From: Gymnothorax reevesii
Lineage: Eukaryota; Chordata; Actinopteri; Anguilliformes; Muraenidae
Length of the DNA: 64,000 nucleotides
Assembly (NCBI GenBank): GCA_029721435.1
Contig: CM056576.1
Location: 70,883,876-70,947,875, forward strand
Reading direction: 5' to 3'
The notes under the pieces are model-generated. The model was not told the DNA's origin, searched no databases, and worked only from the letters and a program-made list of their open reading frames with translations. The position numbers and the translations under genes are program-made. Every line of letters starts with the position of its first letter. The stretch's first letter is position 1. This document shows positions 44,935 through 58,099 of the stretch, one piece after another.

Positions 44935-47480
44935 GGGGGGTGCGCCGCACCAATGGGGTGTGTCTAGGGGTATATTGCAATTTCGTGCTCGGTGCAGCCT
45001 GGCGCAAGTACTCCTCTGTCCCGCCTCGGTCCCTACTGCCGGCGCAAGTGGCAAATAAGGTGTGTTTGGGTATAACAAAGCTGAGTCAAATCTTCAATCA
45101 AATCAGCTCCTCTCCTCACCTTCAATGTGTTGGAATATAGAAGCCTCTGTCCTATATCTGCATGATGTGTTAATGTTGCATTTTACTTTGGTGCTTCAGG
45201 CATGTTTTCTGCACCGCTTACGCCTATATTAAGCATTATGAAAACGAGTTAGACTCCCAGTCCTTTATTTCATACAGTTCTACTGAAAGTGGCGAGTGTG
45301 CAAATGTCCCAATGTGCCCCATGGGTGGCGTGCGTTGGGCCAGTGTTGTATATTACCTTAAAAACAATAGAAAATAACAATACATTTTCACAAAAACATG
45401 TTGTGTGCCTGCTGCCTGTAATGCCCTCCTCCTACTTACGTAACGTGCTTGAGAGGTCTTACTGATTGCATAAGATTTTGCCACCCCACGAACTGTCATG
45501 CCTCTCTCGACATCCCTGGCTGCTCTTTCTAGGATCTCCCTCTCTCACTGGTGCTCTTTCTATTTTGCATGCTGTCAATAAAGATAAAAAAATAGCTGTT
45601 CCTTCATTCATTGAAGGTCGGGGGCCGTGTTGGGACGCAGCATCCCAAAGCTCCCCATCTACTGCAGACTGCATATTTGGCTAGCTGTCACTCACTGCTC
45701 GTTAGCATGAAACATTAAAACTATTCTATCTTGTAGCTATTAGACTACTTATTAAAATGGTGTATGTTTGGATTTTGTGACATTTATATAAAAGGTGGAC
45801 ATAGAAAAACACTTCCGGCGAAAATATTTACTTACATGGGGAAAAAAAACTACAATCGCCAATAAAATCTTCCCACCTTCTTCTGGGTTTAGCTGAAATC
45901 ACCTTGAGGGTGTGTTTACAAAAATATGTCTGTGTTGCAACAGTGGATCACCTCGAAATCGCCGTGTCCTAACGGGCCCCGTGGCCCAACCCGCCCCGCT
46001 CTCCCCTATTTGCGCGTCATCTTTTTCGGATGTTCTGTTCGTTGGTGATATATTTTTATTCTTTATTTCGTTATCAATCTGTTGTCAGATCAATACTTTT
46101 ACTTTTTGCTGGCTGACGGACATGGAGTATTTTGCATTTCGCGCAGACAGTCATGATCGTGCATGCGATAATTTATTCACACTGTCAATGGTCATGGAAT
46201 TGATTTGCTCACTGACTACAAGCACTATTTTATCTCTGCTGTGGAAATAAAGCGTAAATCTGTTCAATCCATCTGACTAATTTTCAAAAGAAAGACCAAA
46301 TAAGACTGTTGTCCATCTTCAACGGAAGAAAACAGACGAATAAAAAGACCAAGAAAAGTCAATAGCTATCAGTTTGCATTTTGTGAAGGTCGAACACAAA
46401 GTAGCCAAGTTTCCACGTCTAATAATTCCTGGAATATATAAAAATTATAACTTTTATGACTATCGGACACAAAGCTATATCAAAACCCTGTCCGACTATC
46501 GCGTCTTTGCATTGACTTTGACTGTAATTAGTCGTACGAAAAATTTGTTTCGCGTCCAGTGTGCAAACGGCTTTGTTGAGCATAGAATGCAAGCATTATT
46601 TGTGGTTTCCCTTTGGTTTTTAGTGGGGGAAAAGAATACTGTCATGATTTGTGAATGTGCTTTTTGGTTTCTTTGTTACTCTCATCCCTGATGACATTGT
46701 TTCCACATCGGATTCTTTACCCAGCTGGCTGATTATTTCTGGGCGTTCCTTCCCCGGAGTCTATTTAAGCCGGCGGTTGCCACGCTCCTTCGCTTGAGTG
46801 TTTGCTATGACTTTGTTCACTTCGGCTAGATATATCTTTGGTCAGGGGTTTGCCTATATATAGATATTCTTTAGGTTATTTGACACTACTGTCAGGTGCC
46901 TTGTTAGTTGTTCTCTTTTATTGAGATTTCTTTTCTATCTGGTTGCTCGCTCTGTTTCTGGCACTTAAGCCTTTCGTTTATTCAGAAACACGAGCTCCTT
47001 TCCTCTCTTATCTCTCCCTATCACTTTCAGCTGCATCGGCTCTGTGGTCGGTGCAGCTTCGCCTGCCACGGCATCTGAAACTCCGCTCTTACCAGCCATT
47101 ACAAATACAGCTTGCTCATATTCGTAATGCTTAATATAGACATAAGCTGTGCAGAATATGCCTGAAGCAGCAAAGTAAAATGCAACATTAATGCATCATG
47201 TAGGTATAGGACAGAGGCTTTTTTATTCAAACATTTTAAAGGTGAGGAGAGGAGCTCATTTAATTGGTGAAGATTTGACTCGGCTGTGTTAACCCACTCA
47301 CGCTTTCTCTCCTCCCTCTTTGCCACTTGCGCCGGCAAGAGAGACAGAGGCGGGACAGAGAATTACTTGCGCCAGGCTGTGCCGGGCAAGAAATTCCAGA
47401 ATATGTCTGGATACACCCTGTTGGTGCAGCGCTCCCCCCATTTTCCTTGCCTACGCCTGGTCAACGAATTCAAACCCCTA
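44935..47480. mobile_element. Foldback element F, copy 2, with arms of about 300 bp
   Basis: 44935-45240 is mirrored by 47120-47445. Both arms share CAGCCTGGCGCAAGTA, TGCCGGCGCAAGTGGCAA, GAGTCAAATCTTCA, AAGCCTCTGTCCTATA and TAATGTTGCATTTTACTTTG. The module at 46024-46575 (TCGGATGTTCTGTTCGTTGG to GCGTCCAGTGTGCAAACGG) matches the halves of copy 1. The left outer tip is missing next to the LINE end. The solo LTR at 46640-47103 is a later insertion. No coding frame was recognised. Confidence 0.75.
46640..47103 (+). mobile_element. Solo LTR of the element C family
   Basis: It starts TGTCATGATTTGTG and ends CAGCCATTACA. AATAC lies on both sides (46635-46639 and 47104-47108). The body matches the LTR at 39782-40210. 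It has a CTATTTAAG promoter-like motif near 46760. Confidence 0.92.
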
Positions 47481-47499
47481 GGACTTAAAAAATGACAAG

Positions 47500-48677
47500 A
47501 TTGGAGTTAGATCACTTTTCTTCTCAGGGGCTCAATTGAAAGTGCTATTCACTTCCATCAACAACAAAAAAATTGGCATTGTATTTGTTAAGTTTATCAC
47601 GGATATCTGCCCAATTCCAAAGGATGCTTGACGATATTACAGGCAGCGTGACAGCATGTCAGTTTGATTAAGCCTATTTAACTGGTTAACGGAAGGTTTA
47701 AAGAATCCAACGGCACATTAATGTGACACTTTCATTAAATGAAATGGACTTGGATAACAAGATAACTTGGATACCGGAGGTATCCTGATGCCATTGTATT
47801 TCATGACACACTGCATATTCAGACCGTATCCTGATTTTCCGGGCGTGTTTTGACTTTGAGTCAAGATTTGTTTATCATATATCTGATCATATACAGAAAA
47901 ACCTTTTAATGGACATGGAGTGTGAGTATCTTCACGCAACAGGGCATAATTGCATGAAGAAATGTTCCCTGTGTTTTCCCCATTTACGACCTTTTAAATG
48001 TCTTTTCCAGGGGCGTCACCTTTTTTACTGCCCGTGTCCATGCTTGAATTTGAAGTGTCATCCACTTTCTTTGCTAACAAAAAATTGCCATTGTATTTGT
48101 TTGGTTTATCGCGTATATCTGTCCTATTGAGGCGGATGTTTCACTCAAGATAAAAGTTACATGCAAAATGGCCTGCGTTTAACTCCTACGCTAGGGTCAC
48201 GTCCCGCATCAAATTCAAAATCATCCTGTTTATTATTCTGTTACATATTAAACTTTTGAAGTCTATATCGAAAGTGATTTCAATACTAAGGAGCATAATG
48301 GGCATAAGCATAAATGCCAACCTTGGCAGGATGCGGGTGGTAGAAAATATACAGAGATATCATGAGCCTGGATATGGATGGTATTTCCTAAGATGTATCC
48401 GGAGTTCGTATATGCTCCAGATACTGACGGGTATCCAAAGTTATTTTCCCCTAGGAAACCTCAAACACGTCTGTTATCCGGGTGCGTGTACGGAGTCCAG
48501 ACACGACACGTATCAGAACAGTCCCAATCCAGAGTTGGGATACCCCCGGATGCAAGACGTGCATAATCTGGTATCCGGAGCGTATCAATCCGTATATCAG
48601 TGTACCCTGTTGAAAAGGTACATGTAACCTAAGCGCGTACTTGTGTATGCTTATCTATCAACAATAATGGTTTGATG
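47500..48677. other. No gene seen
   Basis: Mixed sequence with short frames but no domain, RNA gene or clear repeat border. Confidence 0.55.
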
Positions 48678-48679
48678 TA

Positions 48680-49544
48680 CACTACAGGTCAAATATTATA
48701 GGATACCCGAATTTTTCCAGTTTTTAATAGAAAACTATGCAGTCTAATGTCTCATTGTACTCTGGAATGAAAGCATAGGCATGATTGAACAAATTAACAA
48801 TTGAAGTTATGAAAATAAATCATGGAATCAATTTAATAACCAAAATGTATTATAAACTTTTGACTCAAAGTAGCAACCTTTGGCAGATATAACGGCTATA
48901 CACACTCATGGCATTCTTTCTACAATGTAAATCAAATATTCTTCAGAAAGTTCTTTCCAACTCTGTTGCAGAAGTTCCCATAAATGTGCTGCGCTTGTAG
49001 GTTGCTTTGCTCTCACTCTTCTGTCCAGTTCACGCTAAATCATCTCGATAGGGTTTAAGTCTGGAGACTGTGCTGGCCACTCCATGTTTTCAAGCAGGAA
49101 CATCTTGTCCTTTATTCCCACGTTAGTTCCGGTAGAGCTTGGACTTATGTTTTGGGTCATTATCTTGCAGTGAGATGAACCACTAACCAATTAGGCGCAT
49201 ACCAGAGGGTACTGCATGGCGCAGCAGAATGCTGTGGTATCCGTTTTGGTTCCGGGTGCCTTTCAATCTATAAGTCACTGACCCTGGATGATCCAGCAAA
49301 ACAGCTCCAGACCATCACACTTCCTTCTCCATGTTTGACAGGTGATGTCACACACTGAGGAACTACCCTTTCACCTACTCGATGGCATACAAAAAACCTG
49401 GGTAGCCTTACCTTTTGTTTAAAACTTCTGACAGTTCACAACTTACCTCTGTACCATTTCAAGCTATTTGTTGGACTGGAACTGCATAATTTTCAATAAA
49501 AAACTAGAAAAATTGGAGTGTCCTAAAACTTTTGACTTGTAGTG
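48680..49544 (-). mobile_element. Tc1-like element with a ruined transposase
   Basis: The ends are inverted. CACTACAGGTCAAATATTAT at 48680 pairs with the inverse of ATAAAACTTTTGACTTGTAGTG-like sequence ending at 49544, and TA borders both. Over 49030-49095 the minus strand reads [13 protein letters not shown], the Tc1 segment holding the catalytic glutamate, followed by a stop. Other transposase parts are scattered over frames. At 865 bp it is about two thirds of a full element. Confidence 0.85.
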
Positions 49545-49546
49545 TA

Positions 49547-52500
49547 TATTGGTGTTACTAGAATATATGGTTGTATTTATATCATACCATTTCATGCTGT
49601 ATGCTGCAAAGAAATTCCTTTATGGGTTTTAAAGTCTTATCCATCTACCTATTTTTCAGTCTGCTTGATGTCCCTATTTAGACCCTATTTTGGCCTCATT
49701 TTTTGGACGCCAATGGTTGGCCACGCCCACCTGTTTGGCAAGCCAAAGGGGTATATAGCGCTGAGCGCAATCTAGTCTGAGTATAATGCAGGGTGAATGG
49801 TCTTTTCAAATTGTTCATTTTTGAAATTTTATTTTCATTTTCCATAATGTGCCAATTTTTTGGAGTTGAGGTTCTACTCCAGATTCTGCAAAGTGGTGGT
49901 ATTAAGGGCTGATAGGTAAACAAGTTGAAGGGGAGTGGAAGAATATAGTAACAGTGTGGATAAGGGTACCGCTAAAGTTAACGAGAAGTTGGCTTCGTAT
50001 TAACGTTCACCTTTCTCTGATCGGGCTGGCAGGTGGCACAGGGGTGTCGTTAGACCTGGGCTAATATCCCTCCCTTTCTTGACAAGAATTAGTCCTGGCT
50101 AATTCTAGATGGTTTTCCTTTATTTACACGTTTTCCAATTCAAGAATGATCAAGAGGCAATTGAAGACAGCTTCTCTTCCCCATGTGATCTAAAAACAAC
50201 AAAATAATGGGCTACGTTCTGTACAGAAAAATAATTTAATTATAATTAGGTCTATGCACCGGCACTCGGCGACGGCATTTCAGAACTCTTCTGCGAATGA
50301 AGGTAAATTTATTGACTAGTACCTGTTTTTGTCCGTTTATGTCCAATCAGACAGCTGTTTTTTTACAGTGAGTTGCGTGACCGTGTTGCAAAAACAGGTG
50401 TACGTACTTTTCCCCGAAATTATCTTAATTCCCTGAAAAGTTCTGAAATGCTGTCGCTGAGTGCCGAGTGATCCGACTGAACAAGTCATTGCTTCCTTGA
50501 CTGAGTTGTTCGGCTACCCAACGAAGACTCAAAACCTCAGAATTTCCAAAGGCTGAAACACTTCTTGCGGACTAAGGAAAAAGTGACACCATTATTCTAC
50601 TACAACATACTGTAAATATTTGTGTATTTTATTCCTATTTTAAGAAGTGCGGGTTTTTTCATAATTTAAATAATATTAAACATGTTGTTATTTTGCCTTG
50701 TCTGATAATGCCGCTTTAGTACTAAAGGTTTCATTCTTAATTCTTATCGGCAAATATTACGGCAAAAATATTATGGCAAAAATACATGAATTTGCAGACA
50801 TTAACTTTCCTGGAAATAAATATATCGCCAACTGTGCGAAATATATCTGTAGAATAAATTACATCAGGCGTTTACACTATAATGCAAATATAATGGACAT
50901 CATGTTGTCCGACAAAAAAAATTTCATCAGTGAACTTATTTGGACTTCTTTGCGACGGAGATATACACTAAGATATTTGTGAAACGGCCGGCCAACTCAC
51001 TCTCCTTCTCGTTTCATTGAGCAGGGCACTTCCACCTGACTTTCAGCTGACACACAACGTGGAACCTTTATCCACGCTGGTGCCGTTGGTGGTTTCCATA
51101 CAATTGTGGTAGACCAATCTGGGGCTGTGTTCAAATAGTCTTTTTTGCTTCGGGGAGTTCAAAATTCCTAGAAAATGACCCAGAATGTTTTATGTGCCAG
51201 CCATGATAAGTGTGTTTGAATTCTCTAAATTTCAAGGTAAGGTGCTTCAAAGCATACTTATGTGACAGTTGAAATGTCGCTAGAAATGCCTCCTAATAAG
51301 TACGCGCCCAGGCTACCCTGCCAATGTCTTTGGCGACGTGGTCAGAGCGTTTGATTCTTACCCAGGAGTGTGCAGTTCAATTCCCCGCCCAGGCCCTCCT
51401 AAGGCCTGCCACATTCATTTATCGCTTTTAGCATTGGATACACTGAACCATCCTTTATGAAAGGAAAGGAGAAAACACTGCCCCTTAATACCATGCCACA
51501 ACAATACTTGAAGCAATTACCATCTATCCAGCCAATCAAAAAAACACATGAGGGAATAGGGAAAGATGGAAACAAGGTTGCAGGTCCATTGAAAATAGAC
51601 ATATGGAATCGGTCCAGGAAAGAGACAGAATTCAAGAATTCAACATACAGCTAAATTGTATTACAGTTAAAACATGAATACACCCCTAAAATGTTGGAAA
51701 GGGGACATGAAAATTGCATCATAAAATCCAAATACATGTTTCTTGAAAAAAAGCCTGTAACAATGCTCCAATTGTTTCACAATGACTCACAAGTGATAGG
51801 CTTTGTTTGCCAAAATGGTCCTGCCCACGACTCCGTAACTCACTTCCAAATCAAAAACACAATCACTCCTTTGCATGTTTGGAAATGTTGCATGGAACAC
51901 ATCTGCCCACAGGCCACATAGACACGCACACTTGCCCATTTCATTTTATACTTATGTGCCCACAGTTGCGAAGACGAGCAAGGCGCTGCAGTTAAGTTGA
52001 CACGAGTGGGAAGTTGGCCACATTTCAGTGTAGAGGCGGTTGCAGGTCCCTGCCCGATGAACATCAAAGACAGTCTATGCTGAATGTTCATCAGTTAAAA
52101 TGGTACAGGGCTCCATTGACCTTTATTATAGAATTATTGAGTTTGAGTTGCAGTGAATTCTTCAGAACAATTATCTTTGACTGCTGAGAAAAGCCAACCA
52201 TTAACTAGAAAAAGTGCAGTCAACTCAAATTTCAACCAGTGATGCATTCTTTATCGCCACAGCTACCTCTCTTTCTAAAAGTTAAAAATTCCAACTTGAA
52301 GGGGCAGAGAATTAAAAAAAAAAACTATTTATGCAGCAAAGTCAGACATACTGCTGGAATATTAAACTCTGTTCTAACTCTGTATGTATGCTGTACTTCA
52401 TTATTCTGCAGGTATTTAAAAGTAAATAAATAGGAGGGAGGCTGTCTGTATCTCACTGCAAATAAAAATGTACCAATGAGTACTGACAGAGATGGCCATC

Positions 52501-53812
52501 CCATTTTCACAGAAAGAATGCAGGGATGCAATAGAGATTTATAGTTTTAATACATTGTGATGAACGTTGTCATGGTGTTTCCAAAGAACGCAAAATTACA
52601 TTTTTGCAAACCCAGATTATGTAAAAATTCAAAGCAAAAATATGAATAAATGTGAGAAGACAATGCAAATGCCGCAAATTAAAATATTTTACTTGTATGA
52701 AAAATTTGCACGGGTTTGTAGTGGTCTGAAAAGCATCAATACATCTGACAGCTTTATTGGCTAGCATCGCTACTTCCATATGTGGCTCAAAATGCAATTA
52801 CACTGCTCGAGATTATGGGAAAGCTGGCTACAACAGCATCATCTATTTAGTGATTATTTTTATTCTCAAGCAGGTGCAGTGTTAATGAAGTAAAATGTTT
52901 GTTACATTAGCATAGTAAGATTATTGTTGCCATCTTGTTTTCTGAAGATACCTAGGAAGAACCATCTTAGTTGTACTAAGTTGACCTCCAATAGAATTGG
53001 ATATAATGTTGTCGGAGCTGCAAATATCTTCCTATTCAGCAACTTGTATGTCTATGAGATGGATCTGTCACAATCCTCCTAAGAATCCCTAGTATGTCTC
53101 TTTGCTATTCAGCAGCATGTGTGCCTATTAGGTGTATGTGTGTTGTGATTGGTGTACCTCTTGAGCATGTCTCCTCTCTCCGCTTATTCTCGTTACTTGC
53201 TCATTACCCAATGAGTGAGTGACAGGTACGTACTTAAGTCTTCCAGTTCATGTGCTTGAAGCTGGATTGTAGAGTAGCTTTCAAATTGAAATCCTAGTCA
53301 TCATATGTATGTTCAACTTCTTAGTTTTTGTCTTAATGTGACTAGTAATTTAGTTGCAGTCATAACACAAAAAATCCTTTACTATCATTTGAAAATTTGA
53401 GCAAGTTTCCAATCCTAAATTGGAGTCCAGGATTGGGACTGAGTTCAAGTTTGCTTAATTCATCCTGTTCTTCAGCTCCGGTTTTTGAGAACAGGCTTCC
53501 AATCTTAAATCTTAAATCAGGATCCAGAACTGGGACTACATTCTTATTAACCCATGCAAGCCAAGTCTTTATCAAGTTTGTCAAGAACAAGCTTCCAACC
53601 CTGAGCTGGGGCCAGGACTGGGACAAAATTTCTCTCAAGCATCAATACTCTTTAATATGGGCAGTCTAGTGCTGGGATGCATTTCTACATCTGGCGGCAC
53701 CCCAGAAGCCACTGGCCGGGGACATCAGCCGAAGAGTTGTCTATTACATTTGTGCTGAACACCCTCCCCTTCATTCTGGGGCTTCGTCCCCGCCTATCCT
53801 CTCTGGCTGTCA
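49547..53812. other. No gene seen
   Basis: Open frames such as 50698-50982 and 51691-51921 show no recognisable domain, signal peptide or splice context. A weak tRNA-like patch is listed separately. The run of GAACAAGCTTCCAACC-like phrases at 53400-53630 (AATTGGAGTCCAGGATTGGG, AATCAGGATCCAGAACTGGG, GAGCTGGGGCCAGGACTGGG) is a degenerate tandem repeat of about 95 bases. Confidence 0.5.
51331..51391 (+). repeat. tRNA-like patch, possible SINE head
   Basis: TGGCGACGTGGTCAGAGCG followed 30 bases later by GTGTGCAGTTCAATTCCCCG resembles a tRNA-derived promoter with A and B boxes. The acceptor stem does not pair, so it is not a functional tRNA gene. No tail or target duplication was found. Confidence 0.35.
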
Positions 53813-53817
53813 TGATT

Positions 53818-54234
53818 CTGGGTTTTTGATCATGTTTTATGTGTTGGTTTTGTGTTCATGATTATTGTCTTTTATGTATTCTTTTTGGTTTTTGTAATAT
53901 TCTGGTTTTTGGTTCATTCCATGTTTCAGTTCCATTGCACTTGTCTCCCCTGTCTTGCGATCTAGTTGGTTCAGTCCGTCTTCCCTGTCTGCGTGCTCAC
54001 TGACTTCGGGTGCTTTAAAGGCAGTCTGGTGTTTAAAACATTTCTTCGTATCTCGTTTTCTTCCTTCGACCTTCTGTTCTAATCATTAACAAGACTAACA
54101 TTTGTATTTTGTATTATAGTCTACTAACACAACTAACCATGTATATATTCGATTACTAAATTACTAATGAGCACTCTAGTTTTAGTTGTAAAGCTGCACC
54201 GTTATTAATAGACTAATTCCCTCTTCGGAATCCA
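53818..54234 (+). repeat. Truncated 5' LTR of element B
   Basis: It starts TGTCATGATTCTGGG and follows the 3' LTR to about 54225, then passes into gag at CCTGTTGG. The visible differences are G/T near 53886 and T/C near 54204. TATA, transcript start and U5 are all lost, so this end cannot drive transcription as the intact LTR would. Confidence 0.92.
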
Positions 54235-54239
54235 GCCTG

Positions 54240-57200
54240 TTGGAGGAGGAGATGAAGCGGGTCTTTGATCGATCCAGGCACAGGCATGAGGCTGGTCGAG
54301 AGCTTCTGCACCTATGTCAAGGTAATCATTCTGTTTCTGATTACGCCATAGATTTTCAGACCCTGGCTACGAACAGCGGGTGGCAGAAGGGGGCACTGTA
54401 TGACACCTTTTTGAATGGTCTGGCTGAGAGGATAAAGGACGAACTCCTCACCCGCGAGCTGCCTGAAGATCTAGAGGCTCTTATTAACCTGGCCATTCGA
54501 GTGGACGCACGTTTGGAGGCGCGAAGGGGGACAAAGAAGCCCAGCACTTCTCCGGACCCCTACATCGTGACCCAGACTAGACAGCAGCCTCGTCCCCTCA
54601 CATCTGCTATTCCTAAGACTGCTCCTGAGAGGGATCCTAGGCAGAGGAACCGAGCCAGACCGACCAAAGAAGAGCGGGAACGCAGGTTCAGGGAGAGGGC
54701 CTGCTTCTACTGCGGCGAGGCTGGACACATCGTCCTCCAGTGTCCAGCCAAGGGCCAACGCCCACCCAGGAAGACAGGGCCATTAGTGGGCGTAACTCCA
54801 GTGGAAACCCTCTCCATCAGTCGTACCTGTGTACTCATCAGTGTGGAGTGGAAAGGGGGGTCCAAGCAAACCACTGCCCTGGTGGATTCTGGAGCTGAAG
54901 CCAGCTTCATGGACACTGAGACGGCACACAAGTGGGGAATACCTCTGGAAGAGGTCTCAGTTTCTCAGGTGGCTAATTCTGTTAACGGTCAGAGGATCGG
55001 CCGTATTACCCACTCCACTGCCCCCATCAAACTGCGCGTCTCAGGCAACCACCAGGAAACCATCAGGCTGAACCTTATTGACTCCCCTCACTCCCACGTT
55101 ATTCTGGGCCATCCTTGGATGGCTAAGCACAAACCCGAGATTGATTGGGCTACCCATGAGATTAAGGGTTGGAGCCCCAATTGTGCACAGTCTTGTCTTA
55201 CTGATGCCTATGTTCATGTTCCTCCTCCTGCAGAGATTCCGAGTCTGGAGAAAGTCCCACAGATTTACCATGACCTCAGGGAGGTGTTTTCCAAGACCCG
55301 TGCCACGAGCCTACCCCCTCATCGCCCTTACGACTGCGCCATTGATCTCAAGCCAGGAACCATGCCCCCTAGAGGCCGTCTGTTTTCCCTGTCCCGTCCC
55401 GAGACTCAAGCTATGGAGAAGTACATAAGCGAGTCCTTCGCCGCCGGAATCATCCGCCCATCCTCCTCTCCTGCTGGAGCGGGCTTCTTCTTTGTGGGTA
55501 AGAAGGACGGGTCTCTTCGCCCATGCATTGACTATAGAGGCCTCAATAAGATCACTGTTAAGAATCGATACCCATTGCCACTCATGACTACTGCTTTTGA
55601 GCTTCTCCAAGGGGCCTCCGTGTTTACTAAGTTGGATCTACGCAATGCCTACCACCTGGTCCGTATCCGTGAGGGGGATGAGTGGAAGACGGCATTTAAC
55701 ACCCCCACGGGGCACTGGGAATATCTAGTTCTTCCCTTCGGGCTTACTAATGCCCCAGCCGTATTCCAGGGCCTGGTGAATGATGTGTTACGGGACATGA
55801 TTAACAAGTTCGTCTTTGTTTACCTTGACGATATTCTAATTTTTTCTAAGAACCTAGAGGATCATGCGAAGCAGGTGCGTCAAGTCCTTAAGCGCCTACT
55901 AGAGAACCGTCTGTTTGTGAAAGCTGAGAAGTGTGAGTTCTCTGTCTCCACCACGACTTTCCTGGGGTTTGTTATCTCAGCCGGTGCCATTAGTATGGAC
56001 CCCTCCAAGGTGAATGCTGTCACAGACTGGCCCCGACCCACAGACCGTAAGTCACTGCAACGCTTTTTGGGATTTGCTAATTTTTACCGGAGATTTATCC
56101 GTAACTATAGCTCTGTAGCTGCTCCCCTCACCACATTAACTTCCAGTAAACTCAAGTTCCAGTGGAATGAGGAAGCAGAAGAAGCCTATACCAGTCTCAA
56201 GTCACGTTTTACCACAGCCCCTATCCTTTCAATCCCCAATCCTGAAGCCCAGTTCATTGTAGAGGTTGACACTTCTAACGTTGGCATCGGAGCCGTTCTG
56301 TCACAGAGATCAGAGAAGGATCATAAGGTTCACCCATGTGCTTTTTACTCTCACCGTTTAACCCCCACAGGACAAAGCTATGACATTGGCAATCGGGAGC
56401 TGCTGGCCGTCAAACTAGCGCTGGAGGAGTGGAGACAGTGGCTGGAAGGCGCCAAACTCCCGTTTCTCGTCTGGACCGACCATAAGAACCTTGAATACCT
56501 GCAAACAGCTAAGAGACTGAACCCTCGACAAGCCAGGTGGGCGCTATTCTTTTCCCGTTTTAATTTTCATCTTGCCTATCGCCCAGGCAATAAGAATGTC
56601 AAGCCGGATGCTCTGTCTCGTATTTTTGAGCCCACAGACAAGGAACCTGTCACTGAAACTATTTTGCCACAGGAAGTTTTTGCCAACGCCATTGCTTTGG
56701 ACATTGAGAAAGAGGTGAGAGATGCTCTCGCTGACTCTGCCGCTCCCAGTGCATGCCCCACCAATTGCCTATTTGTACCTATCTCCAAACGTCCCCAAGT
56801 TTTGGAATGGGGCCATGCCTCTAATCTGGCCTGTCACCCTGGCATCAACCGCACCTTAGACTTTATTGCTCGTCGCTTCTGGTGGCCTGCTATGCGGAAA
56901 GATGTCAGGGACTACATCTCCGCCTGCTCGGTCTGTGCCCAGTCCAAAGTCTCTAACCAACCCCCTCAAGGTCTTCTTCAACCATTACCCACACCCCATC
57001 GCCCTTGGTCTCACATTTCACTAGATTTCATCACTGGCTTACCTCCCTCTAATCACCATAACACTATCCTCACTATTGTTGACCGATTTTCCAAGGCTGT
57101 TCACTTCATTCCCCTTACTAAACTTCCCACTGCACAAGAAACTGCCACTCTACTCATTCAACATGTCATCCGTCTCCATGGCATCCCCACCGACATTGTC

Positions 57201-57884
57201 TCTGATCGGGGTCCCCAATTCACTGCCCGATTCTGGAAAGCCTTCTGCACTTCACTCGGCACTTCAGTTAGTCTTACATCAGGTTTCCATCCCCAGTCTA
57301 ATGGCCAGACCGAGCGGGCTAATCAATGTATTGAAACTGTCCTAAGATGTCTTTGTGCCAAGAACCCAGCCTCCTGGAGTCAGCAATTACCATGGGCCGA
57401 GTACGCCATCAACAGCCACACCTCCTCCTCCTCCAAGCTGTCTCCTTTCGAGTGCTGCATGGGATACCAACCGCCACTGTACCCCAGTCAGGAGGAGGAG
57501 GTGGCCGTCCCGTCTGCACAGGCCTTCATCCGCCGATGCAGACGCACCTGGAGAACTACTCGCATCACCCTCCTTAAGTCAGTGGCTAGTATGAAGCGCC
57601 TGGCGGATAGACGGCGTACTCCGGCTCCCAACTACCGAGCAGGACAGCGCGTTTGGCTGTCCTCCAGGGACATTCCCTTGAGAGGGAGTGGGGGAAAGCT
57701 GTTCTCCAAGTTCCTGGGTCCCTTCACTGTGGAGAAGGTACTTAGTCCAACTGCTGTCCGCCTCCGTCTACCACTTTCCATGCGCCGTATTCACCCTACA
57801 TTCCATGTGTCCCAAGTCAAGCCCGCAGTAACCCACCCCCTGTCCTCTGGACCTGATCCCCCACCACCCGCTAAGGGTCATTGA
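54240..57884 (+). pseudogene. Gag-Pol of element B, N-terminally deleted and C-terminally frameshifted
   Basis: This 1214-residue open frame is the longest in the window. It begins in mid-Gag ([18 protein letters not shown]) at a fortuitous ATG. It carries the CCHC knuckle [15 protein letters not shown] near residue 155 and protease [13 protein letters not shown] near 213. The reverse transcriptase has [10 protein letters not shown] and YLDD (near 525), and RNase H has VEVDTSN near 674. The integrase has its H-H-C-C zinc site near 855-902, aspartates in SLDFITG and VSDRGPQF, and the glutamate in NGQTERANQ. All catalytic residues I can identify are present. The frame ends at PPPPAKGH because of a small insertion near 57872. 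In another frame the chromodomain continues to about 58064 ([16 protein letters not shown]). It is close to element A in sequence but a distinct family. Confidence 0.93.
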
Positions 57885-58064
57885 CGGAGGCGAAGCTTTT
57901 ACGGTCCGAGCCCTCCTGGACTGTCGTCGGCGAGGTAGAGGACTCCAGCACCTTGTCGACTGGGAGGGCTACGGACCGGAGCATCGCAGTTGGGTGCCTT
58001 CTCGCTTTATTTTGGACAAATCTTTGATTAAGGACTTTCACAAGGATCATCCTAGGCCTAGTTG
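57885..58064 (+). pseudogene. Out-of-frame chromodomain of element B
   Basis: A shifted frame gives [20 protein letters not shown], then [15 protein letters not shown] and a stop near 58064. It matches the in-frame C-terminus of element A. Chromodomains guide integration toward marked chromatin in chromoviruses. Here it is cut off from the integrase. Confidence 0.88.
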
Positions 58065-58086
58065 AAACGCCAGGGGGCGTTTCGTA

Positions 58087-58099
58087 GGGAGGGGGGTAC
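58087..58099 (+). promoter_or_regulatory. Polypurine tract of element B
   Basis: AGGGAGGGGGGTAC directly abuts the 3' LTR, at the same position as in element A. Confidence 0.75.

Noticed and set aside
47099..47338. Minus-strand 79-residue frame
   Set aside because: It falls entirely in the foldback arm of element F copy 2 and has no domain.
50698..50982. 94-residue open frame MSDNAALVLKVS
   Set aside because: No domain, no splice or promoter context, and AT-rich sequence where such lengths occur by chance.
51331..51391. A true tRNA gene
   Set aside because: A- and B-box-like parts are visible but the acceptor stem does not pair, so it is listed only as a weak SINE-like patch.
54240..54250. 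ATG at 54240 as the real start of a Gag-less polyprotein
   Set aside because: Homology to element A shows it is internal to Gag and was exposed by the deletion join.
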